A stretch of DNA of 64,000 nucleotides, from positions 718,501 to 782,500 of the forward strand of contig NZ_JAUTAJ010000004.1 in the NCBI RefSeq assembly GCF_030818485.1, given 5' to 3'. The notes under the pieces were generated by a model, which saw only the letters and a program-made list of their open reading frames with translations, had not been told where the DNA came from and did not search any database. The translations under genes and the position numbers were made by a program. This document shows positions 1 through 8,317 of this stretch, piece by piece (the first letter of the stretch is position 1; each line of letters opens with the position of its first letter). Source of the stretch: Pseudoroseomonas cervicalis. Its GTDB lineage: Bacteria; Pseudomonadota; Alphaproteobacteria; Acetobacterales; Acetobacteraceae.

Positions 1-446
1 AGCCCCGGCTCCAGCCGGTGGCGCAGGAAGATGCTGCGCGCCGACAGGTCCAGATGCAGCGCCGCGGCCGGGTCGGAGCTGGCCACCACCTGGCCGCTGG
101 CATCCAGCAGCGCCATGCTGCCCAGATGCCGCGTCGCCTCGGCGGGGGCGAAGAGCAGCGGCGTGTCGACCAGCTCCTCCTCGCGCAGCCAGGCGGCGTT
201 GCGCGCCACCGCCGCCAGGGCGCGGTCATAGATGTCGATCTGCCGCTGCATGTCCTGGCCGAGCGCCAGCAGCAGGTTCTGCGCGTTGCGCTCGGCGCGG
301 TCCCAGGCGTCGCTGCGCAGTTCCCAGAGCTGCAGCAGGGTCAGGGCGGCGAAGCAGAGCGGCAGCAGCAGGCCGAGCCACAGCGCCGCGCGCCGCTCCC
401 GCCGCAGCTTGCGCCGCTCCGGCCGGGCGGGGCTGGTGGTGCTCAT
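1..446 (-). CDS. Membrane sensor protein, N-terminal part (3' end outside window)
   Basis: Only the first 148 residues are present; the gene runs off the left edge. After a basic N-terminus (RPERRKLRRERR) there is one hydrophobic segment at about residues 20-38, followed by a helical stretch (ENA-type NLLLALGQDMQRQIDIYDRAL) typical of the start of periplasmic Cache/PDC sensor domains. Such domains usually precede GGDEF, histidine-kinase or chemoreceptor modules, but the output domain is not in the window, so the role in signalling is inferred. The start ATG at 446 is the first in frame before the transmembrane segment. The gene is divergent from the LysE gene, with 243 bp between the two starts. 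Confidence 0.7.
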   Translation of the reverse strand, partial: MSTTSPARPERRKLRRERRAALWLGLLLPLCFAALTLLQLWELRSDAWDRAERNAQNLLLALGQDMQRQIDIYDRALAAVARNAAWLREEELVDTPLLFAPAEATRHLGSMALLDASGQVVASSDPAAALHLDLSARSIFLRHRLEPG

Positions 447-643
447 GCCGCGCCCCGGCCGGTGGCGCCGCCACGCCGCGCGCACGGCGCCGCGCGCGGG
501 GCGGGCGGGGCGGGGCGGCGGGCGCGGGCATGCATGCGCGGGAATCCCGGGCTAGTGGTGACCCCCGCAGGTATAGGCCCAGTCGCGCGCCAATGCATCG
601 GCCGTGCTGCGGGGGCAAAAGCGGGCCGCGCCGCGGCCGAAAT

Positions 644-660
644 GGTCAGTGACATTGACC
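644..660. promoter_or_regulatory. Inverted repeat and -35-like box upstream of the LysE gene
   Basis: GGTCA-N7-TGACC is a perfect dyad at 644-648 and 656-660. Its right arm is part of TTGACC (655-660), a good -35 box lying 35 nt before the ATG at 690; a weak -10 (TCTGTT, 678-683) follows at 17 bp. A repressor bound here would block the promoter. The operator role is inferred; no adjacent regulator gene is visible. Confidence 0.4.
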
Positions 661-689
661 TAAATAGCGCGAGCTGCTCTGTTGCCGCC

Positions 690-1277
690 ATGGATATGCT
701 GCCCGCCCTGCTGGGATTCGCCATCGCCGCCTCGGTCACGCCGGGGCCGAACACGCTGATGATCGCCGCGATCGGCGCCCAGGGCGGCTGGGCCCGGGCG
801 CTGCCGGCCATGCTCGGGGTCTCGGTGGGCTTCGCCCTGCTGCTGGCGCTGGCCGCGCTGGGCCTGGCCGCGCCGCTGGCGGCGCTGCCCTGGCTGCAGG
901 GGGCGCTGCGCTGGCTGGGCGGGGCCTGGCTGCTCTGGCTGGCCTGGCGCATCGGCACCGCGCCGCCGCCCGACCCCGCCGCCGCGCCGCGCCGCCTGCC
1001 GGGCTTCTGGGCGGCGGCGGCGCTGCAATGGGTCAACCCCAAGGCCTGGCTGGTGGCGCTGGCGGCGCTGGCCAGCTTCGCCCGGCCCGGCGCGCCGCTG
1101 CAGGGCGGGCTGGCGGTGGTGCTGGTCTTCGGCCTGGTCTCCTTCCCCTGCCTGGCGGTCTGGGCGGCGCTGGGCGCCGGGGCGGGGCGCCGGCTGGCGA
1201 CACCGCGCGCCTGGCGCCTGGCCAATGCCGCGCTGGGCCTGCTGATGGCGGCCAGCCTGCTGCCGCTGCTGCTGTGA
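690..1277 (+). CDS. LysE/RhtB family amino-acid exporter
   Basis: A 195-residue polytopic membrane protein with the family's N-terminal signature (FAIAASVTPGPNTLMI, residues about 9-24) and around five to six hydrophobic segments. LysE/RhtB proteins export amino acids or their analogues through the inner membrane; the substrate cannot be read from sequence. The conserved segment WVNPKAWL (mid-protein) supports the family call. The start at 690 is chosen because homology begins there; the frame is open further upstream but that part looks non-coding. There is no clear Shine-Dalgarno, and TTGACC lies 35 nt upstream, so the mRNA may be leaderless. A strong hairpin follows the stop codon. Confidence 0.88.
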   Translation: MDMLPALLGFAIAASVTPGPNTLMIAAIGAQGGWARALPAMLGVSVGFALLLALAALGLAAPLAALPWLQGALRWLGGAWLLWLAWRIGTAPPPDPAAAPRRLPGFWAAAALQWVNPKAWLVALAALASFARPGAPLQGGLAVVLVFGLVSFPCLAVWAALGAGAGRRLATPRAWRLANAALGLLMAASLLPLLL

Positions 1278-1284
1278 TCCCCGG

Positions 1285-1320
1285 CGGCTGAAGCCCGCGG
1301 CCTGACGCGGGCTTCAGCCG
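1285..1320 (+). terminator. Perfect 15-bp hairpin after the LysE gene
   Basis: Arms 1285-1299 and 1306-1320 are exact complements (CGGCTGAAGCCCGCG) around a 6-nt loop. It starts 7 nt after the stop codon and lacks a T-tract, so it may terminate inefficiently or stabilise the 3' end. Confidence 0.65.
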
Positions 1321-1383
1321 GCCGACACGCTGCTGTCATGCGGGCATGCTAGACCCGGGCGCGGACCTGCCAGGAGGAGCCCG

Positions 1384-2979
1384 ATGGACAGCACCGCCCG
1401 CCACATCCTGGCGCTGTCCCGCCGCGGCGCGCTGCGCGGCGGGCTTGGCCTGGCGGCGCTGGCGGCGCTGCAGCCCTCCGCCGCGCGGCAGGCCTGGGCG
1501 CAGCCGCGCTTCGACGCCGATCCCTTCGCGCTTGGCATTGCCTCCGGCGATCCCTGGCCGGATGGGGTGGTGCTGTGGACCCGGCTGGCGCCGGAGCCGC
1601 TGGCGCCGGGCGGCGGCATGCCGAAGCGCGCCGTGCCGGTGCGCTGGGCGGTGGCCGAGGATGCGGCGATGCGCCGCGTGGTGCAGCAGGGCGAGGCGCT
1701 GGCGCGGCCGGAGCTGGGCCATGCCGTGCATGTCGAGCTGTCCGGCCTGCGCCCGGGCCGCCCCTACTGGTACCGTTTCCAGGCCGGCGAGGCGCTGTCG
1801 CGCATCGGCCGCACCCGCACCGCGCCGGCCGCCGATGCCGCGCCGGCGGCGCTGCGCTTCGTCAATGCCGGCTGCCAGAATTACGAGCAGGGCCATTTCA
1901 CCGCCTGGCGCCATGTGGCGGAGGAGGAGGCGCTCGACTTCGTCTTCCACTATGGCGACTACATCTATGAGGGCGGCGCGCGCGGCGGCCAGCCGCGCCG
2001 GCACAACGGCGCCGAGACCTACAGCCTGGACGAGTACCGGGCGCGCTACGCCCTCTACAAGCTGGACCCCGACCTGGCGGCGGCGCAGGCGGCGCATCCC
2101 TTCCTGCATTCCTTCGACGATCATGAGGTCGACAACAACTGGGCCGGGGAGTTCTCCGAGGAGGATGGCAGCCGCCCCGATCGCCCTGGCGTGCCGCCGG
2201 AGATCTTCGCCCTGCGCAAGCAGGCCGCCTTCCAGGCCTGGTACGAGCATATGCCGCTGCGCCGGGCCCAGCTGCCGCGCGGCCCGGCGATCCAGGCCTG
2301 GCGGGGCTTGCGCTTCGGCGGGCTGCTGGAGGTGGCGGTGCTCGACACCCGTAGCGGCCGCACCGACCAGCCCTGCGGCGACACCACCGCCGCCCCCTGC
2401 GAGGGCTGGGCCGACCCCGCCGCCCGCATGATGGACCCGGCGCAGGAGGCCTGGCTGCTCGACCGGCTGCGCCCGGGCCGCGCCCGCTGGCAGCTGCTGG
2501 CGCATCAGGTGCCGATCCTGCGGCGCGATTTCGGCGGCCCCGGCGCGCCGCGCTGGGCGATGGACAAATGGGATGGCTACCCGGCGGCGCGGGAGCGGCT
2601 GCTGGCCCATGTCGAGGCGGTGCGGCTGCCCGGCCTGCTCGCCGTCTCGGGCGATGTGCACGCCGCCTGGGCCGGCACGCTGCATCGCGACGCGGCGGGG
2701 CCGGAGGGGCCGGCCCTGGGCTGCGAATTCACCGCCACCTCGATCAGCTCGGGCGGCGACGGGTCGGAGCAGCTGTCCTCCACGCCCCGGGTGATGGCGC
2801 AGAACCCGCATCTGGCCTTCTTCAACAACCGCCGCGGCTACACGCTGCACGAGTTGGGGCCCGACCGCATGACCGCCCGCTTCCGCGCCCTGGCCGAGGT
2901 GACGCGCCCCGGCGCGGCGCGGGAGGATCGCGGCGCGCTGGTGGTGGAGCATGGCGCCAGCCGGCTGCTGCCCGGCTGA
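1384..2979 (+). CDS. phoD: PhoD-family alkaline phosphatase, Tat-exported
   Basis: A 531-residue metallophosphatase that releases phosphate from phosphomono- and diesters in the periplasm or outside the cell. The N-terminus has a twin-arginine signal (SRRGALRGGLGLAALAAL) followed by the PhoD N-terminal domain (FALGIASGDP, VLWTRLAP). The catalytic metallophosphatase part shows FHYGDYIYEGG, DDHEVDNNW, LLAHQVPI, VSGDVHAAW and EFTATSISSGGDG, the usual Ca/Fe ligand motifs. Length is normal for the family. CAGGAGGAG lies directly upstream of the ATG. The neighbours give no Pho-regulon hint, and I do not see a clear Pho box. Confidence 0.93.
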   Translation: MDSTARHILALSRRGALRGGLGLAALAALQPSAARQAWAQPRFDADPFALGIASGDPWPDGVVLWTRLAPEPLAPGGGMPKRAVPVRWAVAEDAAMRRVVQQGEALARPELGHAVHVELSGLRPGRPYWYRFQAGEALSRIGRTRTAPAADAAPAALRFVNAGCQNYEQGHFTAWRHVAEEEALDFVFHYGDYIYEGGARGGQPRRHNGAETYSLDEYRARYALYKLDPDLAAAQAAHPFLHSFDDHEVDNNWAGEFSEEDGSRPDRPGVPPEIFALRKQAAFQAWYEHMPLRRAQLPRGPAIQAWRGLRFGGLLEVAVLDTRSGRTDQPCGDTTAAPCEGWADPAARMMDPAQEAWLLDRLRPGRARWQLLAHQVPILRRDFGGPGAPRWAMDKWDGYPAARERLLAHVEAVRLPGLLAVSGDVHAAWAGTLHRDAAGPEGPALGCEFTATSISSGGDGSEQLSSTPRVMAQNPHLAFFNNRRGYTLHELGPDRMTARFRALAEVTRPGAAREDRGALVVEHGASRLLPG

Positions 2980-3044
2980 GCAGCCCGGCCTTGGCCGTAT
3001 GGAACGCCGCCCTCCCGCCGCAACCCGGCCAGGGTCGGGATGGG

Positions 3045-3061
3045 CGCAGGGCTTCCCTGCG
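3045..3061 (+). terminator. Short hairpin between phoD and DAHP synthase gene
   Basis: CGCAGGG-CTT-CCCTGCG, a 7-bp stem 65 nt after the phoD stop codon, without a T-run. It is a weak terminator candidate. Confidence 0.35.
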
Positions 3062-3148
3062 GCGGGCGGGCGGATCGGCGGTAGCCCTGCACCCTGACCT
3101 CGGTCTATCCTGACCGGCCAAGAATGACTTTTGAGGACGCTGAGTGTC

Positions 3149-4528
3149 ATGACGGTGCGCGGGTGGCAGCCCGGAAGCTGGCGCGAAATGCCGATCCGGC
3201 AGGTGCCGGATTATCCGGACCAGGCCAGGTTGAACGCTATGGAATCCCGGCTCGCGAGCTTTCCCCCGCTGGTTTTTGCAGGTGAGGCCCGCAGGCTGCA
3301 GCAGTCCCTGGCCCAGGCCGGGCAGGGGCGGGCCTTCGTGCTGCAGGGCGGCGATTGCGCCGAGAGCTTCGCCGATTTCCAGGCGAACCCGATCCGCGAC
3401 ACCTTCCGGGTGCTGCTGCAGATGGCGGTGGTGCTGACCTTCGGCGGCTCGCTGCCGGTGGTGAAGCTCGGCCGCATGGCCGGGCAGTTCGCCAAGCCGC
3501 GCTCCTCGGACACCGAGACGCAGGATGGCGTCACGCTGCCCTCCTATCGCGGCGACATCATCAACGGCCCCGAATTCACCCCCGAGGCCCGGGTGCCCGA
3601 TCCGGCGCGGATGGAATTCGCCTATATGCAGTCGGCCGGCACGCTGAACCTGCTGCGCGCCTTCGCCACCGGCGGCTATGCCGATCTGCACGAGGTGCAT
3701 CGCTGGAATCTGGGCTTCGTCGCCCGCTCGCCGCTGGTCGACCGCTATCGCGACCTGGCCGCGCGCATCGACGAGACGCTGCGCTTCATGGCCGCCTGCG
3801 GCATGTCGAACGCCCCCCAGGTGCGCGAGACCGAGTTCTACACCAGCCATGAGGCACTGCTGCTTCCCTATGAGGAGGCGCTGACCCGCGTCGATAGCAC
3901 CACCGGCGACTGGTATGCCTGCTCGGCCCATTTCCTGTGGATCGGTGACCGCACCCGCCAGCCGGAGGGCGCGCATGTCGAGTTCCTGCGCGGGGTGAAG
4001 AACCCGCTCGGCCTCAAGGTCGGCCCGACCACCGATCCCGACGAGCTGGTGAAGCTCACAGAGATCCTGAACCCGGAGAACATCCCGGGCCGGCTGACCC
4101 TGATCAGCCGCATGGGGGCCTCCAAGGTGGCCGACAAGCTGCCGCCGCTGCTGCGCGCCGTGAAGCGCGCAGGCCGCGAGGTGGTGTGGATCTGCGACCC
4201 GATGCACGGCAACACCCACACCGCCGGCAGCTACAAGACCCGCTCCTTCGACGCCATCCTGTCCGAGCTGCGCGGCTTCTTCGACACGCACCAGGCGGAG
4301 GGCACCTGGGCCGGCGGCGTGCATGTCGAGATGACGGGCAGCGACGTCACCGAATGCATCGGCGGCGCGCACAAGCTGTCGGAGGCCGATCTCTCCGCCA
4401 ACTACGCCACCTTCTGCGACCCCCGGCTGAATGCCGAGCAGGCGCTGGAGCTGGCCTTCCTGGTCGCCGAGGAGCTGAAGGCGCGGCGGCCCGAGGGGGC
4501 GGTGCTGCCGCTGATCGCCGCGCAATGA
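3149..4528 (+). CDS. aroG: Class II 3-deoxy-7-phosphoheptulonate synthase
   Basis: Catalyses phosphoenolpyruvate plus erythrose-4-phosphate to DAHP, the first step of the shikimate pathway. The 459-residue protein is of the plant/mycobacterial class II type: [48 protein letters not shown] and the PEP/metal-site segment [11 protein letters not shown] are all present. I chose ATG 3149 because the N-terminus of homologues (W-x-P-x-SWR) begins just after it; an in-frame TTG at 3131 is less likely. The last four bases overlap the next gene as ATGA, so the two are probably translationally coupled. tyrA lies nearby on the other strand, giving an aromatic amino-acid neighbourhood. Confidence 0.94.
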   Translation: MTVRGWQPGSWREMPIRQVPDYPDQARLNAMESRLASFPPLVFAGEARRLQQSLAQAGQGRAFVLQGGDCAESFADFQANPIRDTFRVLLQMAVVLTFGGSLPVVKLGRMAGQFAKPRSSDTETQDGVTLPSYRGDIINGPEFTPEARVPDPARMEFAYMQSAGTLNLLRAFATGGYADLHEVHRWNLGFVARSPLVDRYRDLAARIDETLRFMAACGMSNAPQVRETEFYTSHEALLLPYEEALTRVDSTTGDWYACSAHFLWIGDRTRQPEGAHVEFLRGVKNPLGLKVGPTTDPDELVKLTEILNPENIPGRLTLISRMGASKVADKLPPLLRAVKRAGREVVWICDPMHGNTHTAGSYKTRSFDAILSELRGFFDTHQAEGTWAGGVHVEMTGSDVTECIGGAHKLSEADLSANYATFCDPRLNAEQALELAFLVAEELKARRPEGAVLPLIAAQ

Positions 4529-5730
4529 CCGACGGGCTGCCGCCGCCGGGCGGCCCCTCCCGCGGGCCGGCCCATGGCCCGTCGGGCGGTCCGGTGGGCG
4601 ATGAGGCCATCGCCCGCCAGACCGACGCCTATTTCAACCGCACCAAGGCCATCGTGCAGCGCTTCGGCGATGCCGCGGTGACCTATGCGGTGTTCCTCCG
4701 CCGCCCCGTGGTCAGCGCGCCGCGGCTGATGATCGACTGGCTGGAGCGCGTCGCCGCCGAGCGCGGCACACGCTTCGAGATCGAGCTGATGCACAAGGAA
4801 GGCGAATGGGTGGGCGCGGGCGATCCGCTGATCTACCTGACCGGCTCCTTCACCCATCTCTCCGATCTCGAGACCATCTATCTGCAGAAGCTGGGCCCGG
4901 CCTGCGTCGCCGCGCACAATGCCTACCAGATGTGCCTGGAACTGCCCCAGGCGGCCTTCCTGGCCATGGAGGCGCGGCACTGCGCCGGCGCCGAGATGCA
5001 GGAGATGATGGCTTATGCCGCCGCCGTCGGCAGCGCCGCCGCCCAGCGCGAGGGCGCGCGCGGCTTCATCGGCAATGCCAACGACCTGACGGCGCATTGG
5101 TTCGGCAATGCGCGCGGCTATGGCACCATGCCGCACGCCCTGATCGGCTATGCCCGCAGCACCGTGCGCGCCGCCGAGATGTTCCACGATGCCTTCCCGG
5201 ACGAGCCGCTGACCGTGCTGGTCGATTATTTCGGCCGCGAGGTGACGGACACGCTGGCGCTGTGCCAGCGCTTCCCGGAGTTGGCGGGCGAGGGGCGGCT
5301 TTCCGTCCGCCTCGACACCCATGGCGGCCGCTTCCTGGAGGGGCTGGACCCGGCGGAATCCTATGCGGTGCTCGAGCGCCAGGCGCCCGGCGCCATCCGC
5401 CGCTACCGCTCCGACACCGAGCTGCGCCACCTGGTGGGCACCGGCGTCTCCGCCGCCGCCATCTGGCGCATGCGCGAGGCGCTGGACCAGGCCGGCTTCC
5501 CCAAGGTGCGCATCGTGGCGTCCTCGGGCTTCGGGGTGACCAAGTGCCGGGTGATGAACGAGGCGCGCGCGCCGGTCGATGTCGTCGGCACCGGCAGCTT
5601 CATCCCCAACACCTGGAGCGAGACCTACGCCACCGCCGATATCGTCTCCTATGACGGTGTGGCGCGGGTGAAGCTGGGGCGCGAGTTCCTGCTGCACAAG
5701 AATGGTGCGCGGAAGAAGAACAGCAATTAA
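4525..5730 (+). CDS. pncB: Nicotinate phosphoribosyltransferase family protein
   Basis: A 401-residue protein of the NAPRTase family, which joins nicotinate to PRPP with ATP hydrolysis in NAD salvage. Recognisable segments are [13 protein letters not shown] (the substrate-tunnel start), [60 protein letters not shown] and GTGSFIPN (phosphate binding near the C-terminus). The first 25 residues are a Gly/Pro-rich extension, [14 protein letters not shown]..., of unknown role. The start overlaps the DAHP synthase stop codon (ATGA). Pairing NAD salvage with DAHP synthase is unusual. A triple-hairpin repeat begins one base after the stop codon. Confidence 0.88.
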   Translation: MTDGLPPPGGPSRGPAHGPSGGPVGDEAIARQTDAYFNRTKAIVQRFGDAAVTYAVFLRRPVVSAPRLMIDWLERVAAERGTRFEIELMHKEGEWVGAGDPLIYLTGSFTHLSDLETIYLQKLGPACVAAHNAYQMCLELPQAAFLAMEARHCAGAEMQEMMAYAAAVGSAAAQREGARGFIGNANDLTAHWFGNARGYGTMPHALIGYARSTVRAAEMFHDAFPDEPLTVLVDYFGREVTDTLALCQRFPELAGEGRLSVRLDTHGGRFLEGLDPAESYAVLERQAPGAIRRYRSDTELRHLVGTGVSAAAIWRMREALDQAGFPKVRIVASSGFGVTKCRVMNEARAPVDVVGTGSFIPNTWSETYATADIVSYDGVARVKLGREFLLHKNGARKKNSN

Positions 5731-5731
5731 G

Positions 5732-5849
5732 GGTTCTTTTTTGTAAAAAAGAACCAAAAAATTTTTGTCAGTTGGCGTCCCGCTTATGGCCATAGGCGGG
5801 ACGCCAAACTGATAAAGTCTTTTTGCTTCTTTTTCTTCAGAAAAAGAAG
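5732..5849. repeat. Family A triple-hairpin element, copy 1 (convergent terminator)
   Basis: Three consecutive hairpins fill the gap between two convergent stop codons. Hairpin 1 (5732-5755) pairs GGTTCTTTTTT with AAAAAAGAACC. Hairpin 2 (5769-5811) has the core TTGGCGTCCCGC (5772-5783) paired with 5796-5807, and its loop is itself a TATGGCCATA palindrome. Hairpin 3 (5826-5849) pairs CTTCTTTTTCT with AGAAAAAGAAG. The same module recurs at 44688-44804 (inverted) and 60942-61057. Poly-T/poly-A stems would give U-tracts on both strands, so a bidirectional terminator is the likely function (inference). Confidence 0.85.
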
Positions 5850-5853
5850 ATTC

Positions 5854-6588
5854 TTATGCTGCTAATTTCACATCGGATGCCAGCAGCGCCCCCGCCCGCG
5901 CCAGCAGCTGCGCCTTCACCTCCGCCACATAGGGGTTGTCCTCGGTGATGGTGCGGAACAGCGCCTCGGAATCCTGTGACACCTGGCCGGTGGCGCGCAT
6001 CAGCAGCTCGAAGCTCGGCGTGGTGTGGGGCAGGTCGGGCATCTCCAGCCCGGAGACCAGACGCGCCACCAGATGCGTCAGCCCCTGCACCCAGGCCATC
6101 TGCCGGTCATGCTCCTCCGGCGTCATGGTCACCAGCTGAAGGCCGAGGCGCCGCAGCATCCGCAGCGCCAGCCGTGCCCGCGCCCCGCCGCCGGGGCAGG
6201 CGACCAGCCGCAGTCCTTCGATCCCGTCGCGCCCGCTTTGCGGCCCGAACAGCGGGTGGGTGCCCAGCAGCTCGACATGCGGCGGCAAAGCCTCCCGCAG
6301 CAGGGCGAGCGGCCGGGTCTTGATCGAGCAGACCTCGACCACCAGCGCGCCGGGGCGCAGATGCGGGGCGATGGCGCGCGCCACCTCGGCCAGGCGCGCC
6401 ACCGGCACGGCCAGGATGACCACGGGTTGGCGGGCGGCCTCGGCCAGGGACGCGCTGCCGGGCTGCGCCGGGTCGTGCCCCAGCACCGGGCCGAGCTTCT
6501 CCAGATGCGGCCGGCAGAAGGCCCCGAAGGCGCCAAGGCCGATCAGCCCCATGCGGGGGGCGGCGGCAGGGAAGGCGGGAAGCGACAT
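5854..6588 (-). CDS. tyrA: Prephenate/arogenate dehydrogenase family protein
   Basis: A 244-residue NAD(P)-dependent dehydrogenase that oxidatively decarboxylates prephenate (or arogenate) toward tyrosine. It shows an N-terminal dinucleotide-binding loop (GLIGLGAFG), VVILAVPV and VVEVCSIKTRPL, then the family's catalytic segment GTHPLFGPQSGRDGIEG and a helical C-terminal part (MAWVQGLTHLVARLV). There is no ACT domain or fused chorismate mutase; the length is short but complete for the compact type. A Rho-independent terminator on the same strand lies 46 nt before the start codon, preceded by a tiny ORF with Tyr-Tyr codons, which suggests attenuation control. Confidence 0.87.
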   Translation of the reverse strand: MSLPAFPAAAPRMGLIGLGAFGAFCRPHLEKLGPVLGHDPAQPGSASLAEAARQPVVILAVPVARLAEVARAIAPHLRPGALVVEVCSIKTRPLALLREALPPHVELLGTHPLFGPQSGRDGIEGLRLVACPGGGARARLALRMLRRLGLQLVTMTPEEHDRQMAWVQGLTHLVARLVSGLEMPDLPHTTPSFELLMRATGQVSQDSEALFRTITEDNPYVAEVKAQLLARAGALLASDVKLAA

Positions 6589-6633
6589 GGTGACCCTCGG
6601 GGCTTACACCGCCGCCGGGAGGGCCATTCCAAC

Positions 6634-6657
6634 AAAAATGCCGCCCCAGGGCGGCAT
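6634..6657 (-). terminator. Intrinsic terminator in the tyrA leader (attenuator candidate)
   Basis: Read on the minus strand, ATGCCGCC-CTGG-GGCGGCAT is followed by TTTTTGTT. It sits between the leader ORF stop (6690) and tyrA (6588). It could also be the terminator of the upstream peptidase gene, but a terminator this close to a biosynthetic gene, after a Tyr-Tyr ORF, fits an attenuator. Confidence 0.75.
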
Positions 6658-6689
6658 CGTTCGAACAGACAGGCTTCGACCGCGCCGCG

Positions 6690-6740
6690 TTATGTCGAGC
6701 GGCGGTAATACAGGCGCGGGGCGGGCGCGGTCGTCTTCAT
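6690..6740 (-). CDS. Candidate Tyr leader peptide, 16 residues
   Basis: The minus-strand ORF encodes MKTTAPAPRLYYRRST followed by TAA. Two adjacent tyrosine codons (TAT TAC) sit immediately before CGCCGC (segment 1), which can pair with GCGGCG just after the stop codon (segment 2). Segment 2 can alternatively pair with GCCGC in the 5' arm of the downstream terminator. This is the standard layout of a ribosome-mediated attenuator, here in front of tyrA. There is no Shine-Dalgarno; a promoter places +1 at or next to the ATG, so the peptide may be read from a leaderless RNA, as for trpL of Sinorhizobium. An in-frame ATG at 6749 is the alternative start. The function is inferred from layout only. 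Confidence 0.55.
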   Translation of the reverse strand: MKTTAPAPRLYYRRST

Positions 6741-6747
6741 CGCCGCC

Positions 6748-6777
6748 ATGATGGGCGCGGCGAAACGCCCGCGTCAA
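6748..6777 (-). promoter_or_regulatory. Promoter candidate for the Tyr leader and tyrA
   Basis: On the minus strand TTGACG (6777-6772) and CATCAT (6753-6748) are separated by 18 bp. The -35 box overlaps the stop codon of the peptidase gene. The expected +1 is at 6741-6740, the first base of the leader ATG. Confidence 0.45.
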
Positions 6778-8186
6778 GCCATGACGGGGCGCTTCCAGGG
6801 CGCGTAACGCGACGCCTCCTCCTGCCCCAGGCGGGAGAGCAGCAGCGGCCAGGCGCGCAGCCCGTCCTCCAGCGAGGAGAGGCGGAAGAACTCGTTCGGC
6901 GCGTGCACATCCTCATCCGGCATGGCGAAGCCGAACATCAGCGTGTCGATGCCCAGCTCCTCCTGGAAGATGCCGGTGATCGGCAGCGTGCCGCCGATGC
7001 GGGCACGGGCCGGGGCGCGGCCCATCGTCTCCCGCACCACCGCCTCCGCCGCGACCAGCAGCGGGTGGCCCTCCGCCAAAGTGGAGGCGGGGGAGCCGCC
7101 GCCGGGCGGGCTGACCTCCAGCACCACGCCCGCCGGGACGCGGGCCTGCAGATGCTCGACGATGCGGGCCCGGGCGCGGTCCGGATCCTGCCCCGGCACC
7201 AGCCGGGCGGTGATCTTGGCCTGGGCGATGGCGGGGATCACGGTCTTGCTGCCGGCACCGGTATAGCCGCCCCACATCCCGTTGACGTCGATGGTGGGCC
7301 GCAGCGTCAGCCGCTCCCGCACCGAATAGGCCGGGTCGCCATGCGGCAGGGCGCCGGCGCTGGCATAGAACTCGGCCTCGTCGGCGGCGAGCTCCGCCGC
7401 ATCGGCGCGGTCGCGGTTGGTGAGCGGCGTGGCGTCGCTGTCGAAGCCCTCCACCTGCACGCGCCCCTGCTCGTCATGCAGCGAGGTCACCAGCCGCGCC
7501 AGCTCGTGCAGCGCGTTGCGCACGGCGCCGCCATAGCGGCCGGAATGCATGTCCTTGGCGGCGGAGCGCAGCGTCACCTCCAGCTTGCACAACCCGCGCG
7601 CGCCGGTGTTCAGCGTCGGGATGGTGGTGCTGGCCCGCCCGCCATCGGCCGAGAGCACGGCATCCGCCGCCAGCAGGGCGCGGTACTTGGCCAGCAGCGG
7701 GCGCAGGCTGGGGCTGCCGGTCTCCTCCTCGCCCTCCAGGAAGAACTTGATGTTCACCGGGCAGCCGCCCGGCGACGCCAGGAAAGCGCCCACGGTCTCC
7801 ACCGCGATCAGGGTCGAGCCCTTCACATCGGAGGCGCCGCGCGCATAGAGCCGGCCATCGCGGATGCTGGGCTCGAAGGGCGGGGTCACCCATTGCTCCA
7901 GCGGGTCGGGCGGCTGCACGTCGTAATGGCCATAGACCAGGATGGTGGGCCTGCCCGGCGCGCCCAGCCATTCGCCATAGACCGCCGGCTGGCCGCCGCC
8001 CTCCAGCAGTTGCACCTGCTGCAGCCCGAGTTCCTCCAGCCGCCGCAGCAGGAAGTCCCGCGTCGCCCGCATGCCCTCGGCATAGGCCGGGTCGGTGCTG
8101 ACGCTGGGCAGGCGCAGCAGGGCCATCAGCCGCTCCAGGATGGCATCCTTCTGCGACAGCAGCTGTTCGGCAACGGCCTGGCTCAT
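6774..8186 (-). CDS. M20 family metallopeptidase (dipeptidase)
   Basis: A 470-residue zinc peptidase of the M20/M25/M40 clan, cytoplasmic (no signal peptide), of the carnosinase-like dipeptidase type. Metal and catalytic motifs are in order: VYGHYDVQPPDP (His, Asp), GASDVKGS (bridging Asp), FLEGEEETGSPS (catalytic Glu pair) and SADGG. The dimerisation domain (GARGLCKLEVTLRS to RLVPGQDP) is complete and a C-terminal His lies in DEDVHAPNE. It hydrolyses small peptides; the exact substrate is unknown. The gene is divergent from the hydroxyacid dehydrogenase gene at 8318. Confidence 0.9.
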   Translation of the reverse strand: MSQAVAEQLLSQKDAILERLMALLRLPSVSTDPAYAEGMRATRDFLLRRLEELGLQQVQLLEGGGQPAVYGEWLGAPGRPTILVYGHYDVQPPDPLEQWVTPPFEPSIRDGRLYARGASDVKGSTLIAVETVGAFLASPGGCPVNIKFFLEGEEETGSPSLRPLLAKYRALLAADAVLSADGGRASTTIPTLNTGARGLCKLEVTLRSAAKDMHSGRYGGAVRNALHELARLVTSLHDEQGRVQVEGFDSDATPLTNRDRADAAELAADEAEFYASAGALPHGDPAYSVRERLTLRPTIDVNGMWGGYTGAGSKTVIPAIAQAKITARLVPGQDPDRARARIVEHLQARVPAGVVLEVSPPGGGSPASTLAEGHPLLVAAEAVVRETMGRAPARARIGGTLPITGIFQEELGIDTLMFGFAMPDEDVHAPNEFFRLSSLEDGLRAWPLLLSRLGQEEASRYAPWKRPVMA

Positions 8187-8317
8187 GGCACTCTCCCTGT
8201 CTCGTCGGGTTCTTTTGTCGGCGCTTTGGCGGCGGTGGGGAAGGGGGCGGGCCCGCGGGCCGCGCCGGGCTGAAGCGGTGTCTTGACGCGGGCGCCAGCC
8301 CTGCGACCCTCCGCCCC

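Noticed and set aside
1336..3150. 604-residue open frame on the minus strand opposite phoD
   Set aside because: It mirrors the GC-rich third-position pattern of phoD, is Arg/Gly/Pro-rich and shows no family motif; phoD itself is complete with all catalytic motifs.
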